Assembly (NCBI RefSeq): GCF_000374865.1
Contig: NZ_KB895455.1
Coordinates: 62,001 to 126,000 of the forward strand
Reading direction: 5' to 3'
Length of the DNA stretch: 64,000 nucleotides
Origin: Arthrobacter sp. 135MFCol5.1
GTDB taxonomy: Bacteria > Actinomycetota > Actinomycetes > Actinomycetales > Micrococcaceae
A program made the position numbers and the translations under genes. The notes beneath the pieces were generated by a model that did not search any database, had not been told where the DNA came from, and worked only from the letters and a program-made list of their open reading frames with translations. Position 1 is the stretch's first letter. Each line of letters begins with the position of its first letter. Positions 34,193 to 43,101 of the stretch are shown here, one piece after another.

Positions 34193-34204
34193 ATCCGTAA
34201 AAGA

Positions 34205-35401
34205 CTAGGCGCGGGCGCCCTGTCCCTGCCCCGCCAGGTACTCGAAGAGCCGGCGGAGGCCGAAGGTCCATTCCGGCAGTTCCTCGCATGGACCCACTGT
34301 GTTGACCAGGGCGCCCAGGTGGCGGCTGCGGATGGTGACCACATCGCCGTGCTTGTGGGTGAAGCCCTGTCCCGGCTCGTCCCGGTCCTGGGTGGGCGCA
34401 AAAAGGGTCCCCGTGAACAGCGCGAAGCCGTCCGGATACTGGTGGTGCTTGCCGTGGGTGGCGGCCACGAGTTCCTCGAAGGGCCTGCTGATGCGGGCAA
34501 CGCTGTTCCGGCCCTCCAGCAGGTACCCGTCCGGACCGTCCACGCGCAGCAGGATCTCCTCATCGCGCAGCGTCTCCAGGGTGAAGGTCCCGTCGAACAA
34601 CCTGATGAACGGCCCCAGCGCGCTGGATGCGTTGTTGTCCTTGGCCTTGCCCAGCAGCAGGGCGCTCCTGCCTTCCACATCCCGCAGATTGACGTCGTTG
34701 CCCAGCGTGGCACCCACCACCCGCCCGCCGGCGGTGGCAATGAGCACCAGCTCCGGTTCCGGGTTGTTCCAGGACGAGAAGGCCGGGATGCCGATTCCAT
34801 CGCCGAGGCCGACCGATGACAGGACGGGCGCCTTGGTGAAGACCTCGGGGTCCGGACCGATCCCCACCTCCAGGTACTGCGACCACAGCCCTTCGGCGAC
34901 CAGGACCCGCTTGGCTTCAGCGGCTTCCGCCGAGCCGGGCCGGAGGTCTGCCAGGCTTCCGCCCAGCGCACGGCCCACCAACTCCCGCACCTCCGCAGCC
35001 CGCCCGGCGTCGCCCGCGCAGCGCTCCTCGATGACGCGCTCGATCATGCTGTCCACGAACGTCACGCCGCAGGCCTTGATGACCTGGAGGTCGATGGGCG
35101 CCAGCAGCCGGGTGCGGGTGTGGTCACCCTGCAGGGAGGCGTTGACGACGTCGGCCACCGCCCACCGCGGTTCGGCGAGGGTGGGATCCAGCAGGGCAGA
35201 GCGGACGGCAGCGGCGGGGTCCGGCAGTTCCATCAGCGCGGCAACGGTGGGGGCCAGGCGGTTCAGGTCGAAGACGGTGTTCCCGCTGACGGCCACCACG
35301 CGCGGACCCGCCGTTTCCCCATCCCAGACCCGGCCGATGAGCAGCGCCGCGTCGGCGTCCTCGGGAAGGACGGAACGTGCTGCCCCGGACAGCGGGCTCA
35401 C
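34205..35401 (-). CDS. Fumarylacetoacetate-hydrolase family protein (AraD1/KdaD-type dehydratase)
   Basis: Enzyme of 398 residues from the FAH fold group that dehydrates 2-keto-3-deoxy-pentonates. Key segments: IDLQVIKACGVTFVDSMIERVIEERCAGD near residue 100 (in two parts), metal-site region SSWNNPEPELVLI, GATLGNDVNLRDVEGRSALLL and GFTHKHGDVVTIRS. With the aldehyde dehydrogenase next to it, it would turn 2-keto-3-deoxy-pentonate into alpha-ketoglutarate semialdehyde; a hydrolase role on a diketo acid is the alternative. GTG start overlaps the stop of the aldehyde dehydrogenase gene. It is the last gene of the operon, ending 13 bases from hairpin copy 1. Confidence 0.82.
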   Translation of the reverse strand: MSPLSGAARSVLPEDADAALLIGRVWDGETAGPRVVAVSGNTVFDLNRLAPTVAALMELPDPAAAVRSALLDPTLAEPRWAVADVVNASLQGDHTRTRLLAPIDLQVIKACGVTFVDSMIERVIEERCAGDAGRAAEVRELVGRALGGSLADLRPGSAEAAEAKRVLVAEGLWSQYLEVGIGPDPEVFTKAPVLSSVGLGDGIGIPAFSSWNNPEPELVLIATAGGRVVGATLGNDVNLRDVEGRSALLLGKAKDNNASSALGPFIRLFDGTFTLETLRDEEILLRVDGPDGYLLEGRNSVARISRPFEELVAATHGKHHQYPDGFALFTGTLFAPTQDRDEPGQGFTHKHGDVVTIRSRHLGALVNTVGPCEELPEWTFGLRRLFEYLAGQGQGARA

Positions 35402-36942
35402 TGCTGCTCCTCCTTCCCGGCTCCGCCGACGCAGGTGCGTCCGGCCGGATGCTGCCATACGCCGTCGACCCTTTGCGGGACCCGCCAGGGGTTGCTGTCC
35501 TGCAGGGGTTCGGGCAGCCGGGACGCAGGGAACGACTGGTAAGCCACCGGGCGGAGGAAGCGGCGGATGGCGGCCGTGCCCACGGACGTGGTGTTTGAGG
35601 TGGTGGCCGGGTACGGGCCGCCGTGGTGCTGGGCGTAGCTGACCGTGACGCCCGTGGGCCACCCGTTCCACAGGACGCGCCCGCTGATGTCTGCAAGCCG
35701 GGCAGCGAGTTCGGACACGTCGTCGTCCTCCTGGGCCTGGAGGGTGGTGGTCAGCTGCCCTTGCAGCAGGTCCGCCAGCCCGGGCAGTTCGGCCTGGTCC
35801 CGGTACTCCACCACCAGGCTGGCGGGGCCGAACATCTCCTGCCGGAGCAGGTGCGGGTCCTTCCGGACTTCCTCCGCAGTGGTGTGCAGGACCGTGGGGG
35901 CCGGTTCCTCCGCAAAGTCGCCTGGCACCAGGAAATCCACGCCGGCACTGTCCCGGAGGGTGGCCACGGCGTCCGCGTAACCGGCGTGCAGGCGGTCGCT
36001 CAGGAGCCGGGACGGAGCGAAACCGGCCAGGGCCTCCCCCAGCTGGGCGCGGATCCCCGCTGCATCCCCCGCGGGGACGAACAGCAGCCCCGGCTTGGTG
36101 CAGAACTGTCCCATGCCCAGGGTGAAGGAACCGGCGTACCCCGTGAGGATCTCCGCGCGCCGGGCCGCCCATGCGTTGGGTGCCACGAAGACGGCGTTGA
36201 TGCCACCCAGTTCGCCGAAGAACGGGATGGGCTCGGGACGGGCGGCAATCCTGTCGAGCAGGGCACGGCCGCCCGCGGTGGAGCCGGTGAAGCCGATGGC
36301 CTTGACCAGGGGGTGGTCCACCAGCCCTTCGCCCGCCTGCCGGCCGGTCACCAGGGAGAACAGGCCCGACGGCGCCCCGGCGGTATCCAGGGCTTCGGCC
36401 ACTACGCGGGCGGTGCGGGCGGCGAGTTCGCGGTGTGCGTCGTGTGCCTTGTGCACCACGGAGCAACCGGCGGCCAGGGCCGAGGCACTGTCCCCTCCCA
36501 TCACGCTGAACGCGAAAGGGAAGTTGGACGCGCCGAAGACGCCCACGACGCCGAGGGGCACGTTGTACCGCCGGAGGTCCGGCCGCGGACCCATGCCCCA
36601 GGCCGGGTCCTCGTGGTCGATGGTGGCGTCAAAGTGCTCGCCCTGGCGGATTTCCGCCGCGAACAGCCGCAGCTGGAAGACGGTCCGCTTCAGTTCCCCC
36701 TCCAGCCGGGCGGTACCAAGGTGGGTTTCCCGGACGGCCGTTTCCACCAGTCCGCCGGCGTCCTGCTCCAGGCCGGCGGCAATCGCTTCGAGCCAGCCGG
36801 CACGGGTAGCCGGGTCCACGCGGCGGCCCTGGTCAAAGGCAGCTGCTGCGGCTTCCACTGCCGCGGCCAGGGCACCAGGCGTGGTGGGCCCGGCGCTATG
36901 GTCCGCGGCGAGGCCGACGGCGGCACTTGCTCCGGCGGTCAC
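35398..36942 (-). CDS. NADP-type aldehyde dehydrogenase (alpha-ketoglutarate semialdehyde dehydrogenase type)
   Basis: Oxidises an aldehyde acid, probably alpha-ketoglutarate semialdehyde, to the dicarboxylate. 514 residues of the long NADP-dependent group: [22 protein letters not shown] (in part), cofactor region [32 protein letters not shown], the glutamate in [15 protein letters not shown] and catalytic cysteine in [15 protein letters not shown] near residue 295. The GTG start lies in the stop of the dehydratase gene and the stop carries the FAH gene start (both GTGA), so all three are coupled. A longer reading into the preceding gene was discarded because it overlaps the dehydratase. Confidence 0.87.
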   Translation of the reverse strand: MTAGASAAVGLAADHSAGPTTPGALAAAVEAAAAAFDQGRRVDPATRAGWLEAIAAGLEQDAGGLVETAVRETHLGTARLEGELKRTVFQLRLFAAEIRQGEHFDATIDHEDPAWGMGPRPDLRRYNVPLGVVGVFGASNFPFAFSVMGGDSASALAAGCSVVHKAHDAHRELAARTARVVAEALDTAGAPSGLFSLVTGRQAGEGLVDHPLVKAIGFTGSTAGGRALLDRIAARPEPIPFFGELGGINAVFVAPNAWAARRAEILTGYAGSFTLGMGQFCTKPGLLFVPAGDAAGIRAQLGEALAGFAPSRLLSDRLHAGYADAVATLRDSAGVDFLVPGDFAEEPAPTVLHTTAEEVRKDPHLLRQEMFGPASLVVEYRDQAELPGLADLLQGQLTTTLQAQEDDDVSELAARLADISGRVLWNGWPTGVTVSYAQHHGGPYPATTSNTTSVGTAAIRRFLRPVAYQSFPASRLPEPLQDSNPWRVPQRVDGVWQHPAGRTCVGGAGKEEQQ

Positions 36943-38285
36943 CGGCCGGCTCCGGCAGGGGCCGGGGCTGCGCCGGTCACGGCGGCGCGGTTGCCCACTT
37001 CCTGCCACCCGGCACCGTTGGGGAATTCCCAGCGGGCGCGGGAGGCGCTGAACATCTCGGCGCCGGTGCCCGGGAGTTCGGGCGCGGCGTAGCGGCCGTT
37101 GATGATCCGGACGGGTTCGGCGAAGTGCTCGTGCAGGTGGTCCACGAATTCGATCATGCGGTTTTCCTGGCTCCGGCCCACCACTGCAAAGTCGAAGAAG
37201 GAGAAGTGCTGGACCAGTTCGCACAAGCCCACGCCGCCGGCGTGCGGGCAGACGGGCACCCCGAATTTGGCGGCCAGCAGCAGGATGGCGATGTTCTCGT
37301 TGACGCCGGCCACCCGGGTGGAGTCGAGCTGAAGCACGTCGATGGCACCGGCCTGGAGCAGCTGCTTGAACACGATGCGGCTTGCCACGGCTTCACCGGT
37401 GGCCACCCGGACCGGCGCCACTCCCCTGCGGATTTCTGCGTGGCCCAGGATGTCGTCCGTGCTGGTGGGTTCCTCGATCCAGTACGGGTTGAATTCCGCG
37501 AGCTGGTTGACCCATTCAACCGCCTCGGACACCTCCCACCGCTGGTTGGCGTCAATGGCGATGGGCAACGCGCCCACGGCGTCGCGGGCCAGGGCCATCC
37601 GCCGGCGGTCGTCGTCGATGTCCCCGCCCACTTTGAGCTTGATCATGGAGAAGCCGTCGGCTGCGGCCTCCTTGCTCAGCCGGACCAGCTTCTCGTCGCT
37701 GTATCCCAGCCAGCCCGGGGAGGTGGTGTAGGCGGGGAAGCCGCCGGCCTTGAGTTCGGCGATGCGCTGGTCCCTGCCTTCCTGGCCGGCGCGGAGGATC
37801 TCGAGGGCTTCTTCGGGGCTGAGGGCGTCGCGGATGTGGGTGAAGTCCACCACGCTGACCAGTTCTTCGGGTGTCATTTCGGCGAGGAGGAGCCAGAGCG
37901 GCTTGTTTTCCCGGCGGGCACGGATGTCCCACAGAGCGCTGACCAGGGCGCCGCAGGCCATCTGGGTGACGCCCTTCTCGGGTCCGAGCCAGCGCAGCTG
38001 GGAGTCATGGACCAGGAGCCTGGAGGCCGCGCCGAGGTCGCCGATGAGCTCATCGATGTCGCGGCCCACCAGCAGGCGGGCATAGGCGTCAATAGCGGAC
38101 GTCAGGATGTCATTGCCGCGGCCGCAGCTGAAGATGAAGCCGTGGCCCTCGTCGCCCGCGTCGGTGCGGATGACCACGTAGGCGGCGGAGTAATCGGGGT
38201 CTACGTTGACCGCGTCTGAACCGTCAAGCTCAAGGGACGTCGGAAAGCGGACGTCCTGGGTGTTGATGGACGTGATGGAAGGCAT
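36939..38285 (-). CDS. fucD: Enolase-superfamily sugar-acid dehydratase (L-fuconate dehydratase type)
   Basis: Dehydrates an aldonate to a 2-keto-3-deoxy acid. 448 residues. The signature order fits the FucD branch of the mandelate racemase subgroup: [14 protein letters not shown] early, [35 protein letters not shown], catalytic Lys motif MIKLKVGG, metal ligands in [10 protein letters not shown] and [15 protein letters not shown], and late [19 protein letters not shown]. Known FucD enzymes accept L-fuconate but also D-arabinonate and relatives; the neighbours here favour a pentonate-like route. ATG follows GAGATCC. It is first in a three-gene operon under a TCCTATATGA palindrome. Confidence 0.9.
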   Translation of the reverse strand: MPSITSINTQDVRFPTSLELDGSDAVNVDPDYSAAYVVIRTDAGDEGHGFIFSCGRGNDILTSAIDAYARLLVGRDIDELIGDLGAASRLLVHDSQLRWLGPEKGVTQMACGALVSALWDIRARRENKPLWLLLAEMTPEELVSVVDFTHIRDALSPEEALEILRAGQEGRDQRIAELKAGGFPAYTTSPGWLGYSDEKLVRLSKEAAADGFSMIKLKVGGDIDDDRRRMALARDAVGALPIAIDANQRWEVSEAVEWVNQLAEFNPYWIEEPTSTDDILGHAEIRRGVAPVRVATGEAVASRIVFKQLLQAGAIDVLQLDSTRVAGVNENIAILLLAAKFGVPVCPHAGGVGLCELVQHFSFFDFAVVGRSQENRMIEFVDHLHEHFAEPVRIINGRYAAPELPGTGAEMFSASRARWEFPNGAGWQEVGNRAAVTGAAPAPAGAGR

Positions 38286-38330
38286 GGATCTCAACTTTCG
38301 GAGCGGAACTGGCGGAGGGAAAGATTCGAT

Positions 38331-38360
38331 TCCTATATGAATTTCTAAAATCATATAGGA
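38331..38360 (-). promoter_or_regulatory. GntR operator over the fucD operon promoter
   Basis: Perfect inverted repeat TCCTATATGA (38331-38340) and TCATATAGGA (38351-38360) with a 10-base AT-rich spacer, centred about 60 bases before the fucD ATG. The same 10-mer occurs upstream of the MFS importer. The cognate regulator is most likely the GntR protein encoded between them. Confidence 0.75.
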
Positions 38361-38411
38361 AGTGCGATTCAGGTCAACCCCCCATCAGCGGCAGGCCCGG
38401 CCCGGGAACCC

Positions 38412-38442
38412 AAAAGCCCGGCCCTTGCGGACCGGGACTTTT
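38412..38442 (-). terminator. Terminator of the gntR gene
   Basis: Read on the minus strand: AAAAGTCCCGG, a loop, then CCGGGCTTTT; the stem ends in a T4 run. It lies 11 bases after the gntR stop and before the fucD operator, which isolates the two transcription units. Confidence 0.75.
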
Positions 38443-38452
38443 CGCCGGATTC

Positions 38453-39247
38453 CTAGGATGTGATGATGTGCCTGCGCGGCGGGCCGCCGTCCTCCAGCGG
38501 TGGCAGCTCACCCTCGAAGGCCTGGGCGAAGCGGTCAAAAGAGTTGCGGATGTGGGTGGTCATGGCCGCCTCAGCCCGCTCCGGATCGCAGGCCTCGATG
38601 GCTTCCCGCACGGCCGTATGCTCAGCCACGGTAATGGCGCCGTCCACGTCCGCCGGGTACAGCCGGAAGGTGTGCAGGTGGCAGTGGGTCTGCGCAAAGG
38701 CATGCCGGACCACGGGGTTCCCGGAGGCGGCAAGGATGGTGTCGTGGAAGCGGGTGTCATGGGCCACCAGGTCCTGCCGCAGGTCGCCGGTCCGCTTCAT
38801 GATGGCACGAAAACTGCTCAGCTCCCTTTCCAGCGAGCCGGCCGGATTGGCAAGGCGGTCCACGGCCGCGGCCCGGGCCGCCCACGGTTCCACAAGGAGC
38901 CGGAATTCAAACAGCGAGCGCAGCTCCGGCAGGTCAAGCAACGGGGTGGTGCTGTAGCCGCGGCCGGGGTTGTAGACCACCAGGTTGTCGCCTTCAAGCC
39001 GCTGCAGCACCTCACGGACCGGCGTCTGGGACACGCCCAGGCCGCGGGCTACGGCATCGATGTTGATCCGGGTGCCGGGAGCAATCTCCCCTTCCAGGAT
39101 GGAGGCACGCATCGCCGAATACACATCGGGCACGGCTGCCTTGCCGCGGGAAGTTTCGGACGATTGACGTGGGGGCACGCGGTTACCTCTTGCACTGGAT
39201 TGCTGGTACTGAACGGCGGGAAGCCGCTTGGGGGAATCATAAGCCAC
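38453..39247 (-). CDS. GntR-family regulator (FadR/FCD subgroup) of the sugar-acid cassette
   Basis: Repressor of 264 residues. Winged-helix domain at residues ~40-110 (VYSAMRASILEGEIAPGTRI, DAVARGLGVSQTPVREVLQRL, YNPGRGYSTT) and an FCD effector domain (LFEFRLLVEPWAARAA, HDTRFHDTILAASGN, EHTAVREAIEACDPERAEAAM with metal-site histidines). It lies divergent from the MFS importer and upstream-parallel to the fucD operon; both targets carry TCCTATATGA. The inducer is probably the imported sugar acid or its keto-deoxy product. The first 35 residues are polar and poorly conserved in type, so a later GTG start is possible. Confidence 0.88.
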   Translation of the reverse strand: MAYDSPKRLPAVQYQQSSARGNRVPPRQSSETSRGKAAVPDVYSAMRASILEGEIAPGTRINIDAVARGLGVSQTPVREVLQRLEGDNLVVYNPGRGYSTTPLLDLPELRSLFEFRLLVEPWAARAAAVDRLANPAGSLERELSSFRAIMKRTGDLRQDLVAHDTRFHDTILAASGNPVVRHAFAQTHCHLHTFRLYPADVDGAITVAEHTAVREAIEACDPERAEAAMTTHIRNSFDRFAQAFEGELPPLEDGGPPRRHIITS

Positions 39248-39289
39248 GGGGCGCCGCAGCCTTCATCGAAGCATTTTTTCGGCGGGGAC

Positions 39290-39336
39290 TTGATCCGGGT
39301 CACACTTTCTATATGATTAACCCGATTCCTATATGA
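39290..39336 (+). promoter_or_regulatory. MFS importer promoter with two GntR half-sites
   Basis: A -35 TTGATC (39290-39295) and -10 TATGAT (39312-39317), spaced by 16 bases, coincide with the first of two direct repeats: TTCTATATGA (39307-39316) and TCCTATATGA (39327-39336), 20 bases apart start to start. Binding would cover the -10 box and so repress. The same motif is palindromic at the fucD operon. Confidence 0.7.
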
Positions 39337-39417
39337 TTTTGGCGCAGATGCCTTCCGCGCCTCCCCTCCCGCCGTGCGCACCGCACCCGAAGCCATGTAT
39401 ATGTCGAAGGAGACCGC

Positions 39418-40749
39418 ATGACTACGCTCGGAAGTAAAACCTCCATCACCACTTCATCCCGGCAACCCCGCCTCATGACCCGCAAACGTTGGGTGATCAT
39501 CTGGCTTGCCTTCATTGGCTTGAGCATCAACTACCTTGACCGCTCCAGCCTCAGCGTCGCCCTCCCGTTCATGGGCAAGGATTTTGAACTCAGTGCCACC
39601 CAGCAGGGCCTGATCTTTGCAGCGTTCTTCTGGGCTTATGACTTCTTCCAGCTCGCCGCCGGCTGGTACGTGGACAAGGTGGGCCCGCGCCGCTCGTTCT
39701 CGCTGGCCGCCGTGTGGTGGTCCGTCTTCACCATGGTCACCGCCGCAGCGTCCAGCTTCTGGTCCCTCTTCGCCGCCCGTTTCCTCCTCGGCGTGGGTGA
39801 GAGCCCGGCGCCCAGCACTGCAGCCAAGGTGGTGGCCACCTGGTTCCCGGTCCGCGAACGCGCCTTCGCCACCAGCATCTGGGACTCCGGTTCGCGGGTG
39901 GGAGCCGTGATCGCGCTGCCGATCGTCACCCTGATCGTCGCCTTCACGTCCTGGCACGCGGTGTTCATCATCATCGGCGTCCTTGGAATCATCTGGGCCG
40001 CCGTGTGGTGGAAGTACTACCGCAGCCCGGAGGAGCACGCCGGCGCCAATGCCGCCGAAGTCAGCTACATCCAGGAGGGCGGTGCCCGCGGAGCGGCCAG
40101 CGACGACGAAAACGCGGCCAAGCTCCCCTGGCGTTCGCTCTTCAAGTACCGCACCATCCTCAGCATGATGTTCGGCTTCTTCTGCCTGAACAGTGCCATC
40201 TATTTCTTCATCACGTTCTTCCCCAGCTACCTGGTTAAAGAACGCGGCTTCGACCTCCTCAAGCTCGGCTTCTTCGGCGCCATCCCCGGCATCTGCGCCG
40301 TCCTGTTCGGCTGGCTGGGCGGCTACCTGGCTGACCGTGCCGTGCGGGCAGGATCTCCCGTCAGCAAGGTCCGCAAGACGGCCATCGCCGGTGGCCTGGC
40401 CGGTGGCTCCGTCATCATGTTTGCCGCATTGGTCCCGGAGGCCTGGATGGCCCTGGCCCTGCTGTCCATCGCCTACTCCAGCCTCACGGTGGCCGCCACC
40501 GGCATCTGGTCGCTGCCGGCTGATGTCGCACCGAGTTCACGCCACGTCGGTTCCATCGGCGGGCTGCAGAATTTCGCGTCCAACCTGGCCGGCATCTTCA
40601 CGCCCATCCTGATCGGCGTCTTGGTGGACCAGACCGGATCCTTCGTGGCGCCGCTGGCCGTGATCGGCGCAATTTCCCTCATCGGGGCCGCCAACTACCT
40701 GTTTGTCATCGGCAAGATCCAGCCGCTGCAGGTCAAGGCAGCCGCCTAG
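39418..40749 (+). CDS. MFS sugar-acid importer (ACS family)
   Basis: Twelve-span transporter of 443 residues of the anion:cation symporter group that imports hexuronates, galactonate or similar acids with protons. RKRWVIIWLAFIGLSINYLDRS (in part) is the family start; then the loop WYVDKVGPRRSFSLA between spans 2 and 3, GVGESPAPSTAAKVVATWFP and SGSRVGAVIALPI. The second half has GWLGGYLADRAVRAG. ATG follows AAGGAGA. It is divergent from gntR and ends 18 bases before hairpin copy 2. Together with the dehydratase operon it forms a complete uptake-and-oxidation unit. Confidence 0.9.
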   Translation: MTTLGSKTSITTSSRQPRLMTRKRWVIIWLAFIGLSINYLDRSSLSVALPFMGKDFELSATQQGLIFAAFFWAYDFFQLAAGWYVDKVGPRRSFSLAAVWWSVFTMVTAAASSFWSLFAARFLLGVGESPAPSTAAKVVATWFPVRERAFATSIWDSGSRVGAVIALPIVTLIVAFTSWHAVFIIIGVLGIIWAAVWWKYYRSPEEHAGANAAEVSYIQEGGARGAASDDENAAKLPWRSLFKYRTILSMMFGFFCLNSAIYFFITFFPSYLVKERGFDLLKLGFFGAIPGICAVLFGWLGGYLADRAVRAGSPVSKVRKTAIAGGLAGGSVIMFAALVPEAWMALALLSIAYSSLTVAATGIWSLPADVAPSSRHVGSIGGLQNFASNLAGIFTPILIGVLVDQTGSFVAPLAVIGAISLIGAANYLFVIGKIQPLQVKAAA

Positions 40750-40767
40750 GATTTCCCCGCCCCAAGC

Positions 40768-40812
40768 AAAAGGACGACGACGGCACCTGCGAAAGTGCCG
40801 TCGTCGTCCTTT
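40768..40812. terminator. Bidirectional terminator hairpin, copy 2
   Basis: Same sequence as the hairpin at 34149-34192 except for one base near the loop (CACC instead of CACT), which breaks a pair at the top of the stem. It lies between the MFS gene (plus) and pta (minus). Beyond the stem-loop the two copies share no flanking sequence. Confidence 0.85.
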
Positions 40813-40824
40813 GTGCGTGGCGCC

Positions 40825-42945
40825 CTAGGACACCGGTGCCTCTGCAGGGACCTGCGCCCGCTCCGGCCCGGCATCGCGGGCCTGCGCCTGGATGGCAGTA
40901 ATGGCCACCGTGTTCACGATGTCCTCCACCGTGCAGCCGCGGGAGAGGTCGTTCACCGGTTTCCGCAGCCCCTGCAGGACCGGCCCCACGGCGACGGCGC
41001 CGGAGCTTTGCTGCACCGCCTTGTACGTGTTGTTGCCGGTGTTCAGGTCCGGGAAGATGAACACCGTCGCCTGGCCGGCCACGGAGGAACCGGGCATCTT
41101 GGACGCGGCAATGGAGGCGTCGACGGCGGCGTCGTACTGGATGGGCCCCTCCACGGCGAGGTCGGGCCGGCGGGCACGCACCAGTTCGGTGGCCTGCCGC
41201 ACCTCGTCCACCGCCTCCCCGGACCCCGAGCCGCCGGTCGAGTACGAGAGCATGGCCACCCGCGGCTCCACCCCGAACTGGGCGGCGGTCTCGGCCGAGG
41301 CCAGGGCAATGTCCGCAAGCTGTTCGACGTTCGGATCCGGGTTCACGGCGCAGTCCCCGTACACCAGCACCCGGTCCGGCATCAGCATCAGGAACACCGA
41401 GGACACGATCTTCACGCCCTCGCGGGTCTTCACGAACTCCAGCGCGGGCCGGATGGTGTGCGCGGTGGTGTGCGCGGCGCCGGACACCATGCCGTCCACC
41501 ACTCCCAGCTGGACCATCATGGTGCCGAAGTAGCTGACGTCCTGCATGATCTCCAGGGCCTTGGCCAGGTCCACGCCCTTGTGGGCCCTCAGCTCGGCAT
41601 ACTTCTCCGCAAACTTCTGCCGCAGCTCCGAGGTGGCGGGATCGATGACGGTGATTCCTGACAGGTCGATGCCGTTGGCTGCGGCCAGCTCGCGGACGTC
41701 CGATTCGGGCCCCAGGAGGGTGAGGTCGCAGACGTCCCGCCGGTGCAGGATCTCGGCTGCGCGGAGGATCCGGACATCGGTGCCCTCGGGCAGGACCACA
41801 TGGCGGCGCTGGGCCCGGGCGCGTTCGATCAGGTCATGCAGGAACCGCAACGGGGTCATGCGTTCGGCCCGCGGAAGGTGCAGCCGCTCCACCAGTTCGG
41901 CTTCGTCCACCCGGCGGGACCAGAGGCCAAGCGCCGACGCTACCTTGCGGCGGTGCCCGGACCAGATCTCGCTGCGGACCTCGGAGACCCGGCGCGCCGT
42001 CTGGTAGGTGTCCTCGTCCGCCGCGAACACTGGAAACGGCGCTTGCGCCAGGAGCGGATAGATGTTGGCATCCGGCGCCAGGCCGCCGGTGAGGATCAGC
42101 GCGGACGCCACGGGGAACTCCGGCGAGAAGGAGGATGCCAGGCAGGCCACCATTACGTCCGCCCGGTCACCAGGCACGATGACCAGGGCCCCCTCGTCCA
42201 GGACGTTCAGGAAGTTGCCCACGTTCATGGCGGCAACCTTGATGTCCTTGACGTCGCGCTCCATATCCGGCGTTCCCGCGATCTGCCGGACACGCAGGGC
42301 CGTCGCCACCTCGCCCGTTGTGGGCCGGGCGATCTCTTCGAGTTCGGGCAGGATATACACGGGCCGGCCGGACGCGCCCGGCTTCAAGGCCGCGGCAATG
42401 GCATCCAGGTCAGCGGCGTCCGCCCTGTTGACCATGATGGCCAGCAGCGAGCAGCGCTCGGCGGCAAGTTCCTTGCGGGCAACTTCCACGGCGGCGGCAG
42501 TTTCGGCAACCGTCCGCCCCTTCGCGCCCACCACGGCCACCACGGGCGTGGCGAGGTTGTTGGCCAGGCGGGCATTCAGGTCGAATTCGACGGCGGAGTC
42601 CTGGCCCACCAGGTCCGTCCCCTCCACGATCACCACATCGCAGTGCCGGGCAATGTCGGCGTAGATCTCCACGCACAGGGCGTCGATCTCCGCGCGGTTG
42701 CCTGCCGCGAGGAGTTCGCGGACCTCCGCATAGGTCAGGCCGCCGCGGCACAGGTCATCGTCCAGGGCAAACCGGGCCTTCATCAACGCCACCATGGGGT
42801 CGTCCGCGGCGGAGGGGCCGTGGACCACGGGCTTGAAGAAGCCGATCCTGTCCGCGTGCCGGTGCAGGGTGTCCGCCAGGCCCAAGGCCACCAGGGACTT
42901 GCCCGACCCAGGGGTGGTTGCGCTGACGTAGATGCCTTTGGCCAT
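40825..42945 (-). CDS. pta: Phosphate acetyltransferase (long form)
   Basis: Interconverts acetyl-CoA and acetyl phosphate. 706 residues in three parts: an N-terminal dethiobiotin-synthetase-like P-loop domain (YVSATTPGSGKSLVALGLAD), a middle DRTGG domain (LVIVPGDRADVMVACLAS region) and the C-terminal PTA catalytic domain (RHVVLPEGTDVRILRAAEIL, SGAAHTTAHTIRPALEFVKT, SYSTGGSGSGEAVDEVRQA). The three-domain form is the regulated type. It forms the acetate pathway with ackA at 32173-33333 but is separated from it by the sugar-acid cassette. ATG follows AAAGGGCGG. Confidence 0.95.
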   Translation of the reverse strand: MAKGIYVSATTPGSGKSLVALGLADTLHRHADRIGFFKPVVHGPSAADDPMVALMKARFALDDDLCRGGLTYAEVRELLAAGNRAEIDALCVEIYADIARHCDVVIVEGTDLVGQDSAVEFDLNARLANNLATPVVAVVGAKGRTVAETAAAVEVARKELAAERCSLLAIMVNRADAADLDAIAAALKPGASGRPVYILPELEEIARPTTGEVATALRVRQIAGTPDMERDVKDIKVAAMNVGNFLNVLDEGALVIVPGDRADVMVACLASSFSPEFPVASALILTGGLAPDANIYPLLAQAPFPVFAADEDTYQTARRVSEVRSEIWSGHRRKVASALGLWSRRVDEAELVERLHLPRAERMTPLRFLHDLIERARAQRRHVVLPEGTDVRILRAAEILHRRDVCDLTLLGPESDVRELAAANGIDLSGITVIDPATSELRQKFAEKYAELRAHKGVDLAKALEIMQDVSYFGTMMVQLGVVDGMVSGAAHTTAHTIRPALEFVKTREGVKIVSSVFLMLMPDRVLVYGDCAVNPDPNVEQLADIALASAETAAQFGVEPRVAMLSYSTGGSGSGEAVDEVRQATELVRARRPDLAVEGPIQYDAAVDASIAASKMPGSSVAGQATVFIFPDLNTGNNTYKAVQQSSGAVAVGPVLQGLRKPVNDLSRGCTVEDIVNTVAITAIQAQARDAGPERAQVPAEAPVS

Positions 42946-43033
42946 GGTCCGCCCTTTGCTGTGCTTGCTCGTGCCGGTCCTCCCATCCTTGCACTACACG
43001 CGGCCCGGGGGCACACGTGCGCGCGGCCCACCC

Positions 43034-43079
43034 TTGACACCGGCCCCCCTCATGGGATTACCTAATGAACATTCGGTAA
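43034..43079 (+). promoter_or_regulatory. paaI promoter with PaaR-type operator
   Basis: A strong -35 TTGACA (43034-43039) is followed by a 22-base palindrome at 43058-43079 (arms TTACCTAATG and CATTCGGTAA around AA; 18 of 22 positions are symmetric), covering the expected -10 region. The arms match three other sites in the window upstream of paa genes, so a TetR-type repressor, the nearby PaaR, should block transcription here until phenylacetyl-CoA is present. Confidence 0.75.
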
Positions 43080-43101
43080 ATAAAGCTGGAGGCAATGACG
43101 C

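Noticed and set aside
34149..40812. Composite transposon or integron reading of the hairpin-bounded cassette
   Set aside because: No transposase, integrase or target-site duplication is visible; the repeats are terminator-like stem-loops, so only recombination at the hairpins is proposed.
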